From: Alphaproteobacteria bacterium | Lineage (GTDB): Bacteria; Pseudomonadota; Alphaproteobacteria; Puniceispirillales; Puniceispirillaceae | Direction: 5' to 3' | Assembly: GCA_016780775.1 (NCBI GenBank) | Contig: JADHLI010000003.1 | Location: forward strand, 62,001 to 126,000 | Length of the DNA: 64,000 bases | Part shown: one piece after another, positions 55,318-63,193 of the stretch | Position numbering within the stretch: position 1 is the stretch's first letter | Layout: every line of letters starts with the position of its first letter | Program-made: the position numbers and the translations under genes | The notes under the pieces: model-generated | What the model was told of the DNA's origin: nothing | What the model saw: only the letters and a program-made list of their open reading frames with translations | The model's database searches: none

Positions 55318-55660
55318 AATTTAGTGGGGCCGCTTCTGTTGCCAGGTGCAGCCCCGAACCCCGCCTGCTCGAGCTCAAGCGAACAGGACTTTAAAAGTGG
55401 TCATGTTACCGCATTAAGCAGCAACAGCAACCGGAGCAGTGTTGTCATTTGCAACTACTACATGGCCCGATAACGGCGGGTACCATACCGAACGAAGATA
55501 AGGCCTTTACCACATGCGTCGATCCTATTTCGCCCCCAAAAACCCATCCTATCCGAAACTGTTTTATATCTGGCCAGAATGGTGAGCTTGTATTGGTGGA
55601 GGCGCCGGGTACCGCCCCCGGGTCCGCCCTGCTTATTTCGCAATATGTTTATCGTCATAG
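55318..55660 (-). ncRNA. ssrA: Two-piece (circularly permuted) tmRNA
   Basis: Read on the minus strand, the gene runs acceptor piece (about 55660-55594), a 56-base intervening segment (55593-55538), then coding piece (55537 to about 55320). The acceptor ends in CGCCUCC, A and an encoded CCA; the coding piece starts GGGGGCG, which pairs over seven positions with a G3-U70 wobble, the alanine identity pair. The tag frame at 55452-55414 encodes ANDNTAPVAVAA then UAA, an alphaproteobacterial-type tag. CGCAUGUG in the coding piece can pair with CAUAUUGCG in the acceptor. A strong hairpin closes the coding piece (55326-55355). Exact 5' and 3' ends are approximate. Confidence 0.93.
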
Positions 55661-55682
55661 TCAGCCAAAGCTGACACCTTAC

Positions 55683-55711
55683 ATTATAGACGGAATGCGG
55701 AATTTTTGAAA
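55683..55711 (-). promoter_or_regulatory. Candidate promoter of ssrA
   Basis: Perfect TATAAT on the minus strand (55688-55683) with a weak -35 (TTTCAA, 55711-55706) at 17-base spacing. It would start transcription a little upstream of the acceptor piece. Confidence 0.5.
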
Positions 55712-55812
55712 GTTTTTTACATCATCGCTAGCCACCATCTGGCATCGCCGCAATTGTTTTGCTAATGTCGGCTGAGGCAAATCCTTTAAAACAGATGAGA
55801 GATCTTCATAAA

Positions 55813-56610
55813 ATGCGCCAGTATCTAGACCTTCTTGAATATGTACTGGAAAAGGGCGATGAGCGCGGCGACAGAACTGGCACAGGCACAAAATCTGTTT
55901 TTGGCTGGCAAATGCGCTTTGATCTGCAAGAAGGGTTTCCAGCTCTTACCACTAAAAAGCTGCATCTTCGTTCTATTATCCATGAATTATTATGGTTTAT
56001 TCAGGGCGATACCAATATCAAATATCTGCGTGAGAATGGCGTTAGTATCTGGGATGAATGGGCTGATGAGCAGGGTGATTTAGGTCCTGTTTATGGCCAG
56101 CAATGGCGCCGCTGGAAAACGCCAGAAGAAGGGCGCGTTATCGACCAGCTAGCAGATGTAATAAAAGCTATCCGCAATAACCCCGAATCGCGGCGTTTGA
56201 TAGTTTCTGCGTGGAACCCTTCTGATATCCCAAATATGGCTTTGCCGCCCTGTCATTGCTTGTTCCAGTTCTATGTCAGTAACGGAAAATTATCCTGCCA
56301 GCTTTATCAGCGCTCTGCAGATATCTTCCTTGGCGTGCCGTTTAATATCGCCTCGTACGCGCTGTTAACGCATATGATGGCGCATGTATCCGGCTTGGAA
56401 GTTGGCGATTTTGTGCATTCATTAGGTGATGCGCATCTGTATTTGAACCATGTGGATCAAGCCCGACTGCAACTTGGGCGCAAACCCGGCCCATTGCCGC
56501 AGCTGGAATTAATCAACCCGCCAGACACGCTAACTGAGTTTCGCTTTGAGCATATTAAGCTAAATGGCTATGAAGCAGCGCCTTCTATTTCTGCGCCGAT
56601 TGCGGTGTAG
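55813..56610 (+). CDS. thyA: Thymidylate synthase ThyA
   Basis: Makes dTMP from dUMP using methylene-tetrahydrofolate. Counted from ATG 55813 ([15 protein letters not shown]) it has 265 residues, the normal length; longer frames from 55759, 55765 or 55795 lack good ribosome sites. Key motifs: [19 protein letters not shown], the catalytic cysteine in [12 protein letters not shown], and the dUMP site [20 protein letters not shown]. It is followed by folA with nine bases between, so methylene-THF use and dihydrofolate recycling are co-expressed. It is divergent from ssrA. Confidence 0.96.
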   Translation: MRQYLDLLEYVLEKGDERGDRTGTGTKSVFGWQMRFDLQEGFPALTTKKLHLRSIIHELLWFIQGDTNIKYLRENGVSIWDEWADEQGDLGPVYGQQWRRWKTPEEGRVIDQLADVIKAIRNNPESRRLIVSAWNPSDIPNMALPPCHCLFQFYVSNGKLSCQLYQRSADIFLGVPFNIASYALLTHMMAHVSGLEVGDFVHSLGDAHLYLNHVDQARLQLGRKPGPLPQLELINPPDTLTEFRFEHIKLNGYEAAPSISAPIAV

Positions 56611-56619
56611 GTGAAGAAG

Positions 56620-57180
56620 ATGGCAATTGCTGAGGATAAAAAATTGGAAATGGTTTGTGTGGTCGCGATGGCGCGCAACCGCGTTATTGGCGATGGCACT
56701 GGCCTTATCTGGCATCTGCCTGGTGATTTGAAGCGGGTGAAGGCACTAACCATGGGCAGTCCACTAATTATGGGGCGCCGAACTTGGGATTCGATAGGGC
56801 GCGCCTTGCCGGGTCGTTTAAGCATAGTATTAACCCGCAATGCGCATTGGTCAGCACCAGAAGCTGTGGCGGTTTCAAACATGGAGGCGGCCATTTCGGC
56901 AGGAGCAGATTGGCTGCAAGCACAAGGACAGGGCGAGCACCGAATTATTCTATTTGGTGGCGGCGAGATTTATGCTGCTGGTCTCGATTATTGTAATGTG
57001 ATCGAAGCTACCATTATTGATGCGGAGCCAGAATCAGGGGTATGTTTTCCTGCATTTGATGAAAATGCATGGCAAGATACGCGTCTTGAAAGCTTGGCTA
57101 GCGGGGAAGGGCACCCTGCCTTTCACTACCACCAGCTTGTGCGTAAAATCCCCCCGGCAGATTTAATTTCCAATAGCTAA
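56620..57180 (+). CDS. folA: Dihydrofolate reductase
   Basis: NADPH-dependent reductase that regenerates tetrahydrofolate. It has 186 residues from ATG 56620, with AGGTG upstream; a GTG at 56611 is possible. Key motifs: VVAMARNRVIGDGTGLIWHLPGDL, the nucleotide site GRRTWDSIGRALPGRLSIVLTRN and the later ILFGGGEIYAAGL. It forms an operon with thyA. It is slightly longer than the usual 160-170 residues because of extra N-terminal residues. Confidence 0.95.
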   Translation: MAIAEDKKLEMVCVVAMARNRVIGDGTGLIWHLPGDLKRVKALTMGSPLIMGRRTWDSIGRALPGRLSIVLTRNAHWSAPEAVAVSNMEAAISAGADWLQAQGQGEHRIILFGGGEIYAAGLDYCNVIEATIIDAEPESGVCFPAFDENAWQDTRLESLASGEGHPAFHYHQLVRKIPPADLISNS

Positions 57181-57198
57181 TCTACCAAACGAAAAACA

Positions 57199-58338
57199 TC
57201 ATTCCATGATGAATTTAGGCGCTTCGCGCTTACTTCTAGCCAGTTGCGCTAGAATTTTATCGGCGATGGCATGGTAGATTTTTGCATGCGCGCTATCTGG
57301 CTGGCTAGCTACAATTGGGGTGCCTGCATCAGAAGTTTCCCGAATTTCCATATGCAAAGGTATAGCCCCTAAAAAGGGTAGATTAAGCCTTGCTGCTTCG
57401 GTTTCCGCCCCGCCTGTGCCAAAAATATCAGCGCGCTCACCGCAAGATGGGCATAGAAAATAGCTCATATTCTCAACAATGCCAAGAACAGGAACGTCAA
57501 CGCGCTTGAACATATTTAGCCCTTTGCGTGCATCTATCAGTGCCAAATCTTGTGGGGTAGACACAATTACTGCCCCTGCTAGCTCTGCACGTTGCGACAA
57601 GGTAAGCTGGGTATCACCCGTGCCAGGCGGCATATCCACTACCAGAACATCTAAATCTGTCCATGCAACATCACGCAGCATTTGCTGTACCGCCGACATC
57701 ACCATAGGCCCACGCCAGATTGTCGGGCTTTCCTCTTCTACAAGAAAGCCGATAGACATCGCTTGCAGACCCCATGCATCTAGCGGTACCAGCTTATTTC
57801 CTTCAGTCTCTGGCTTTTTATTCATGCCCAGCAAACGAGGCAGGGAAGGGCCATAAATATCCGCGTCCAAAATGCCTACCTTCTGGCCAGTTGCAGCAAG
57901 TGCAAGAGCCAAATTAATGGCTGTGGTGGATTTACCTACACCGCCCTTACCAGAGGCCACTGCGATAACATGTTTAGCTGGCCGGATAACATCGCTCTGC
58001 TGGCCAGCAGCTGGATTGGCCAATGAATTTGTGGGTGAATTTGTGGGTGCATTTGTGGGTGCGCCAGATGGGGATTGGCTAGCGGGTCTATGGGCTGTCA
58101 TTAAAACAGTTACTGAAAGCACCCCTTCTGCCGCTTCAACAGCTTTTTTTGCGTCTGTTTTTAATGTTTCTGCCTGCTCGGCAAATTCTGGGGCAATTTC
58201 TATGGTAAAGCCAACATTTCCGTTCTTTATGACAATGCCAGACACGGCGCCAGAAGCGCTGAGAGAGGCTTTCTGGTCTGGATGGGCAACATTTTCTAGC
58301 GCTTGCAGAATTTTTTGTTCTGTTATTTCGGTTGGCAT
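57199..58338 (-). CDS. mrp: Mrp/ApbC family iron-sulfur cluster carrier ATPase
   Basis: P-loop ATPase that carries Fe-S clusters to apoproteins. It has 379 residues from ATG 58338; the longer frame upstream is only the complement of the hflK repeat. An N-terminal MIP18/FeS_assembly-like domain (1-95, EITEQKILQALENVAHPD) is followed by a proline-, threonine- and asparagine-rich linker. Next come the deviant Walker A ASGKGGVGKST, the VVDMPPGTGDTQLTLSQ switch and the bridging-cluster CPSC motif. The linker is encoded by three 12-base repeats at 58025-58060. It is divergent from hflK. Confidence 0.93.
   Translation of the reverse strand: MPTEITEQKILQALENVAHPDQKASLSASGAVSGIVIKNGNVGFTIEIAPEFAEQAETLKTDAKKAVEAAEGVLSVTVLMTAHRPASQSPSGAPTNAPTNSPTNSLANPAAGQQSDVIRPAKHVIAVASGKGGVGKSTTAINLALALAATGQKVGILDADIYGPSLPRLLGMNKKPETEGNKLVPLDAWGLQAMSIGFLVEEESPTIWRGPMVMSAVQQMLRDVAWTDLDVLVVDMPPGTGDTQLTLSQRAELAGAVIVSTPQDLALIDARKGLNMFKRVDVPVLGIVENMSYFLCPSCGERADIFGTGGAETEAARLNLPFLGAIPLHMEIRETSDAGTPIVASQPDSAHAKIYHAIADKILAQLARSKREAPKFIME
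58025..58060. repeat. Three tandem 12-base units in the mrp linker
   Basis: GAATTTGTGGGT at 58025 and 58037 and GCATTTGTGGGT at 58049. On the coding strand they encode a repeated Pro-Thr-Asn linker between the two domains of Mrp. Confidence 0.85.
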
Positions 58339-58500
58339 TCTTGAATTTTCCCCTAATCGTTCAAATATAAAACAGGTGCGGTTCTGGTTATCAGTTAGCT
58401 TATGACTTAAGCTTGCCTTTTCAGTTTGGCAAGTCACAACAAGCTCGCTATACCCTGTATCTGAAATACAAATGGCAATCGATAAGGGAGCAACATTATC

Positions 58501-59646
58501 ATGCCCTGGAATAATCAAGGCGGCAATCAAGGCGGCAATCAAGGCGGTCCCTGGGGTGGCGGCGGCAATCAAGGCGGCAATCAAGGCGGTCCTTGGGGCG
58601 GTGGTGGCCCTTCTCGCCAGCCTAATCGGCCTAACCCACCTGATTTTGAAAAAATGTTTAAAGATTTCCGAAATAACTTCGGTGGCGGGGTCTCCGGGGG
58701 TGGTAAGCCCTCGCGCCTATTATGGCTAATCCTTGTCGTTATTCTGGGTCTTTGGGTGGCAACTGGTTTCTACCGTGTCAATCCTCAAGAACAAGGCGTG
58801 GTGTTGCGTTTTGGCGAATGGGTAAAAACCACCCCGCCGGGCCTGCATTATCACTTGCCCTATCCAATTGAAAATGTGCTAACTCCGGACGTTACCCGCG
58901 ATAATCGGCTAGAGATTGGCTTTCGTGATGTAGGGGGACGTAGTGTATCACGCCGTGATATCGTTGATGAAAGCCAGATGATCACTGGTGATGAGAATAT
59001 CGTCGATATCGATTTCGTAGTATTTTGGCGTATCGCGGATGCTGGCCAATATTTGTTTAATCTGGCAGAGCCTGATGAAACGATTAAAGTTGCTGCAGAA
59101 GCGGTAATGCGTGAGATTATTGGCCAAACCCGTATTCAAACTGCTTTGACCGAAGGACGTCAAACTATTCAGGTATCGGTGCGGCAAAAGCTGCAAGAGC
59201 TGTTAGATGAATACAAAGCCGGTGTTCGGGTGCGTGAGGTGCAATTGCTAGCAGTTGACCCGCCATCAGACGTTATTGATGCCTTTAATGATGTGCAGCG
59301 TGCGCGTCAGGATAGAGACCGTCTAAAGAACGAAGCAGAAGCGTTCCGTAATGATGTGGTGCCCCGCGCCAGAGGTGAGGCAGCACGGCTTGTTGCCGAA
59401 GCCGAAGCCTACCGTGAGGAAGTGGTAAGCCGCGCAGAAGGTGATGCGTCTCGTTTTGACCAAGTTTATTCAGCCTATGAGGTAGATAAAGATGTAACGC
59501 GTGAGCGGATATATATCGAAACTATCGAAGAAGTGTTCGGCAATATCGAGAAAATTATTATCGATGAAGATGGCAAGTCTGTGGTGCCATACCTGCCGCT
59601 AAAGGAACTTGGCCGTAACAGCAATTCAAACCAAGGGAGTAACTAA
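58501..59646 (+). CDS. hflK: Membrane protease regulator HflK
   Basis: SPFH/band 7 protein of 381 residues. It forms a large membrane cage with HflC around FtsH. The first 60 residues are a glycine/asparagine-rich tail made of GGNQ repeats. A single membrane helix follows near residues 74-92 (LLWLILVVILGLWVATGFY). Then come the band 7 domain (YRVNPQEQGVVLRFGEWVKTTPPGLHYHLPYP) and a coiled coil rich in alanine, glutamate and arginine (RLVAEAEAYREEVVSRAEGDA). GGGAG precedes the ATG. hflC follows after three bases. Confidence 0.95.
   Translation: MPWNNQGGNQGGNQGGPWGGGGNQGGNQGGPWGGGGPSRQPNRPNPPDFEKMFKDFRNNFGGGVSGGGKPSRLLWLILVVILGLWVATGFYRVNPQEQGVVLRFGEWVKTTPPGLHYHLPYPIENVLTPDVTRDNRLEIGFRDVGGRSVSRRDIVDESQMITGDENIVDIDFVVFWRIADAGQYLFNLAEPDETIKVAAEAVMREIIGQTRIQTALTEGRQTIQVSVRQKLQELLDEYKAGVRVREVQLLAVDPPSDVIDAFNDVQRARQDRDRLKNEAEAFRNDVVPRARGEAARLVAEAEAYREEVVSRAEGDASRFDQVYSAYEVDKDVTRERIYIETIEEVFGNIEKIIIDEDGKSVVPYLPLKELGRNSNSNQGSN
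58513..58602. repeat. 12-base repeat block in the hflK N-terminal tail
   Basis: AATCAAGGCGGC-type units occur at 58513, 58525 and 58537, then again at 58567 and 58579, each block followed by a CCYTGGGG segment. The block encodes the GGNQ/PWGGGG tail of HflK and keeps the frame. Confidence 0.88.
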
Positions 59647-59649
59647 GCG

Positions 59650-60519
59650 ATGAAAGCGACACGTAACGTTACCTTAGTGATTCTGGCTGTTCTGCTGTTT
59701 GGCGCTTATTCAGCCGCTTTTATGGTAAACCAGACACAGCAAGCACTTGTGCTGCAATTTGGTGAGCCAAAACGGACTATCCAAGACCCGGGTTTGAAGT
59801 TTAAGCTGCCCTTTATCCAAGAGGCTGTTTATTACGAACGCCGGGTGCTGTCATTGATTCCGCAAGATGCTGAAGAGGTGATTTTGGCCGACCAGAAGCG
59901 TCTTCAGGTTGATGCTTATGCACGATATCGTATTGAAGACCCGCTTCTGTTCTTTCAGACAGTTCGTAATGAGATTGGTGCCCGCGCCCGTCTAGAATCG
60001 ATCATCGATTCTTCTGTTCGCCGGGTTTTAGGCCGCGAGACCTTAGCCTCTATCCTTACTGGAGAGCGTGAAAGCATCAACGGGTCTATCCGTGATGAGG
60101 TGAACCAGTCTGTTGCTTCACTCGGGATTGAGATTATCGATGTGCGTTTGCGCCGGGCTGATTATCCTGAAGCGACCAGTCAGAACATCTTTAACCGGAT
60201 GAAATCTGAGCGTGAGCGGGAAGCCAAAGAATTCCGCGCAACAGGTGAAGAAGAAGCGCAGAAGATCAGAGCGGATGCAGAAAAAACCAGAACCGTGATT
60301 GTGGCTGAAGCTAAAAGACAAGCTCAGGAAGTTCGCGGTGAGGGAGATTCAAACGCTATCCGGATTTATGCAGAAAGCTTTGGGCGCGACCCCGAATTCT
60401 TCTCGTTCTATCGTTCTATGGAAGCTTACCGCAAAGCGATTGGTGAGTCTGGAACCTCCATGGTGTTATCGCCTAATTCTTCCTTCTTCCGCTATTTCAA
60501 GGATAAGGACGGAAATTAA
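59650..60519 (+). CDS. hflC: Membrane protease regulator HflC
   Basis: Partner of HflK in the FtsH-modulating membrane complex, 289 residues. An N-terminal helix (VTLVILAVLLFGAYSAAFM) is followed by the band 7 domain (VLQFGEPKRTIQDPGLKFKLPFIQEAVYYERRVLSL) and an alanine/glutamate-rich coiled coil (REREAKEFRATGEEEAQKIRADAEKTRTVIVAEA). The C-terminus SFFRYFKDKDGN is typical. It directly follows hflK. Two strong hairpins lie between it and the protease gene. Confidence 0.95.
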   Translation: MKATRNVTLVILAVLLFGAYSAAFMVNQTQQALVLQFGEPKRTIQDPGLKFKLPFIQEAVYYERRVLSLIPQDAEEVILADQKRLQVDAYARYRIEDPLLFFQTVRNEIGARARLESIIDSSVRRVLGRETLASILTGERESINGSIRDEVNQSVASLGIEIIDVRLRRADYPEATSQNIFNRMKSEREREAKEFRATGEEEAQKIRADAEKTRTVIVAEAKRQAQEVRGEGDSNAIRIYAESFGRDPEFFSFYRSMEAYRKAIGESGTSMVLSPNSSFFRYFKDKDGN

Positions 60520-60551
60520 GATAGACACCTTGCCTGTGGGCAATAAAAACT

Positions 60552-60586
60552 GCCTCAATCTGGCCTGATTTGCGCCGGATTGAGGC
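60552..60586 (+). terminator. Strong hairpin downstream of hflC
   Basis: A 13-base stem (60552-60564 with 60574-60586, one G-T pair) and nine-base loop, 33 bases after the hflC stop. The tail CTTTCT is only moderately T-rich, so it may attenuate rather than fully end transcription before the protease gene. Confidence 0.6.
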
Positions 60587-60615
60587 CTTTCTGAGCCTCT
60601 AGTTTTTGAATATGG

Positions 60616-60661
60616 AAAAGGCACCTCTGATAGGTCTCTCTGTTACAGGCGTGTGCCTTTT
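60616..60661 (+). terminator. Second hairpin between hflC and the protease gene
   Basis: AAAAGGCAC at 60616-60624 pairs with GTGCCTTTT at 60653-60661, leaving a T-rich 3' arm and a large loop of 28 bases. It could act as terminator in either direction or as a regulatory hairpin upstream of the protease gene. Confidence 0.45.
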
Positions 60662-60717
60662 CCTGATTTAAGGGCCTTTTTTAAGGGCTAAACAAACAAA
60701 GAGACAGGACTATCCTG

Positions 60718-62226
60718 ATGGAAAAAATGATTTCTTATGAACATCACATTACGCGTAACCGTGCAGTTGTTAAGACACGCGCATTAGATAATAGGAAACC
60801 TTTTTGGTTTGTGGCGATGTTTGGCTTTGCTGTGCTTTGCTTGTTTGTGCTGGCAAGCCCAGTACGCGCAGCAGACAGACCAGATAGCTTTGCTGATTTA
60901 GCCGAAAGGTTATCACCAGCCGTGGTGAATATTTCCACCTCCACAGTTATAAAAGATGATAATGGGCCTTCGCTCCCACGCTTTCCAGAAGGCTCACCTT
61001 TTGAAGATTTCTTCAAAGAATTTGAAGATAGAGGTCAATCTCGGCGCGCTCAATCCTTGGGTTCAGGCTTTATTATTGATGCGTCGGGTATTGTGGTGAC
61101 CAATAATCATGTTATCGAAAATGCTGACAAGATCTCAGTAATACTAGCCAATGATGAAGTGTTTGAAGCTGAATTAATTGGGCGGGATCAAAAAACAGAT
61201 ATTGCGGTTTTGAAAATTGACCCCGGTAACAGCACGCTTACTGCCGTATCTTTCGGCGATTCAGATAAATTGAGAGTTGGTGATTGGGTGATGGCTATCG
61301 GTAATCCCTTTGGTTTAGGGGGAACTGTTACTGCGGGTATTGTATCTGCACGAGGCCGTGACATCGGCTCTGGGCCTTATGATGATTTTATCCAGACAGA
61401 TGCGTCTATTAATCGTGGTAATTCTGGGGGTCCGCTTTTTAATCTGGATGGCGAGGTTATTGGTATTAACACCGCTATTTTCTCGCAGACAGGTGGTTCT
61501 GTAGGTATAGGTTTTGCGATTTCGGCTAATCTGGCAACACAAGTTGTACAGCAGCTTCAGGATTTTGGTCGCACGCGCCGCGGTTGGCTAGGGGTGTTTA
61601 TTCAGGAAGTTACCGATGACATCGCAGAAAGCCTTGGCCTTGAGAGTGCGAACGGCGCGCTGGTTGCCTCTGTGACCGAAGATGGTCCTGCTGACCAGGC
61701 CGGATTGCAAGCGGGTGATGTTATCTTGAAGTTTGATGGCAAGAATGTTGAAAAGAGCCGTGATTTGCCGCGTATCGTTGCGGAAACAGCTGTGGAAAAG
61801 ACAGTTGAAGTAGAGCTGGTACGTAATGGCAAGAAGCTGGTCAGAACGGTCACGCTAGGTGAGCTTGAACAGGCTGAAAATGGTGGCTTGCTAACTAGCA
61901 AGACTGAACCGGGAAGCCCAGAGACACTAGAAGATATCGGTCTGGCAGTTGCCCCGCTAGATGAAGCGGTGGCAGAACAGTTTGATCTGGAAGCAGATGA
62001 AAACACCGTAGTCGTGGTCGATGTTGCAGAAACTGGTCCTGCTGGCCAGCGCGGTATTCAGCCCGGCGATATTATCCGCCGTATTAATCAGGCAGCGGTG
62101 ACTTCTGTAAAGCAGCTAGCAGATAAAATTCGTGAGGCGAAACAAAGTGGCCGTCGCGGTGTTTTGATGCTGGTTGAAAGCGGTGGTCAAACCCGTTTTG
62201 TACAGGTCAGCTTTGAGAGTGAATAA
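60718..62226 (+). CDS. DegP/Do-family periplasmic serine protease
   Basis: Envelope quality-control protease-chaperone of 502 residues. A long N-terminal region with a hydrophobic segment (FWFVAMFGFAVLCLFVLASPVRA) acts as signal or anchor. The trypsin-like domain has the full triad: His131 in VTNNHVIEN, Asp161 in KTDIAVLK and Ser236 in NRGNSGGPLF. Two PDZ domains follow (about 290-380, GWLGVFIQEV; and 405-495, GLAVAPLDEAV). It lies downstream of hflKC on the same strand, separated by two hairpins; in many alphaproteobacteria hflKC and a DegP gene are neighbours. Confidence 0.94.
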   Translation: MEKMISYEHHITRNRAVVKTRALDNRKPFWFVAMFGFAVLCLFVLASPVRAADRPDSFADLAERLSPAVVNISTSTVIKDDNGPSLPRFPEGSPFEDFFKEFEDRGQSRRAQSLGSGFIIDASGIVVTNNHVIENADKISVILANDEVFEAELIGRDQKTDIAVLKIDPGNSTLTAVSFGDSDKLRVGDWVMAIGNPFGLGGTVTAGIVSARGRDIGSGPYDDFIQTDASINRGNSGGPLFNLDGEVIGINTAIFSQTGGSVGIGFAISANLATQVVQQLQDFGRTRRGWLGVFIQEVTDDIAESLGLESANGALVASVTEDGPADQAGLQAGDVILKFDGKNVEKSRDLPRIVAETAVEKTVEVELVRNGKKLVRTVTLGELEQAENGGLLTSKTEPGSPETLEDIGLAVAPLDEAVAEQFDLEADENTVVVVDVAETGPAGQRGIQPGDIIRRINQAAVTSVKQLADKIREAKQSGRRGVLMLVESGGQTRFVQVSFESE

Positions 62227-62253
62227 AGACTGAAGCTAAAAAATATCATTAAG

Positions 62254-62283
62254 AACAGCTGGCCGTGTGCCAGCTGTTTTTTT
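62254..62283 (+). terminator. Terminator between the protease gene and serB
   Basis: Ten-base perfect stem (AACAGCTGGC at 62254-62263 with GCCAGCTGTT at 62269-62278) with seven T at 62277-62283. It overlaps the serB stop codon region by two bases. Confidence 0.88.
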
Positions 62284-63163
62284 AATGGCTGAAATTATCG
62301 TAGCTATAGCCTTGTAAGTATAACAGCGCTGTTAAATCGCTATAGGATATTTGTATCTCTATCGCTTCGCGTAATGCAGGCTTACCTTCAAAAGCAACAC
62401 CCATGCCGGCTGCCTGTAGCATCATCATATCATTAGCACCATCACCTACACATAAACTTGAGAAGGGCTCTATTTGCATCAATTTGGTATAATGGTTCAG
62501 GAAGTCATATTTAGCCTGTTTGCCCAAGATAGGCGGTTCTGCATATCCAGCAAGCTGGCCGTCTTCTATGGCAAGTTGGTTGGCGTGATGGCCTGTAAAT
62601 CCAAGCTTTTCTGCAATCACAGAAGTTAAGAATGTAAAACCGCCTGAAATGAGATAGCAGGCGGCACCGTTTGCACGCATCGTTTTAACTAACACCCTTG
62701 CACCGGGGGTGATTTGCGTATTTTCTGCAACCGTGTCTAGCAGGCTGGCAGGCTGGCCTTTCAAAAGGGTGAGGCGCGCAGCTAGCGCGTCTTCAAAATC
62801 AAGCTCTCCAGCCATGGCCCGCGCGGTAATTTGGCTTATTTCCTCACCAATACCGGCTAGCGCAGCTAACTCGTCCAAAGACTCGCCGCGAATAATGGTT
62901 GCGTCCATATCTGCTATCAGCAGTTTTTTTGGCTTTGCTTCTGGGTCTATCTGATTGACATCTATCTGATGCTGGCCAGCTTGTTCGCGTAAATAAGCAA
63001 AATCAAATGGGGCGCTGATGGCCGAACGTACAGCGATACAGCTGCAGGCATCATCAGACAGTATCTGGCTTTGTTCTAGGTTATATTGCTGGCACAAAGA
63101 TGTGATAGCGGCATGTTTTTCAGGGCTGGGCGGACTAGCGGTAAACAGGATACAGGCTTGCAT
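62282..63163 (-). CDS. serB: Phosphoserine phosphatase
   Basis: HAD phosphatase that releases serine from phosphoserine, the last step of serine synthesis. It has 293 residues, with an N-terminal domain of about 80 residues and the catalytic domain starting at the nucleophile motif ADMDATIIRGESLDELA. Further motifs are LISGGFTFLTSVIAEKLGF and GDGANDMMMLQAAGMGVAFEGKPALREA, all intact. Its stop is beside the terminator at 62254-62283. It is divergent from miaA with a 30-base spacer. Confidence 0.95.
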   Translation of the reverse strand: MQACILFTASPPSPEKHAAITSLCQQYNLEQSQILSDDACSCIAVRSAISAPFDFAYLREQAGQHQIDVNQIDPEAKPKKLLIADMDATIIRGESLDELAALAGIGEEISQITARAMAGELDFEDALAARLTLLKGQPASLLDTVAENTQITPGARVLVKTMRANGAACYLISGGFTFLTSVIAEKLGFTGHHANQLAIEDGQLAGYAEPPILGKQAKYDFLNHYTKLMQIEPFSSLCVGDGANDMMMLQAAGMGVAFEGKPALREAIEIQISYSDLTALLYLQGYSYDNFSH

Positions 63164-63193
63164 TTAGATCTCTAATCGCTTAAGGGGCTGGAC

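Noticed and set aside
55210-55709. Short plus-strand ORFs across the gap between sspB and thyA
   Set aside because: They lie antisense to the tmRNA gene, whose structure and tag frame explain the sequence better.
58339-58584. N-terminal extension of Mrp rich in IAALIAAL
   Set aside because: It is the complement of the hflK GGNQ repeat and promoter spacer; ATG 58338 gives the normal domain start.
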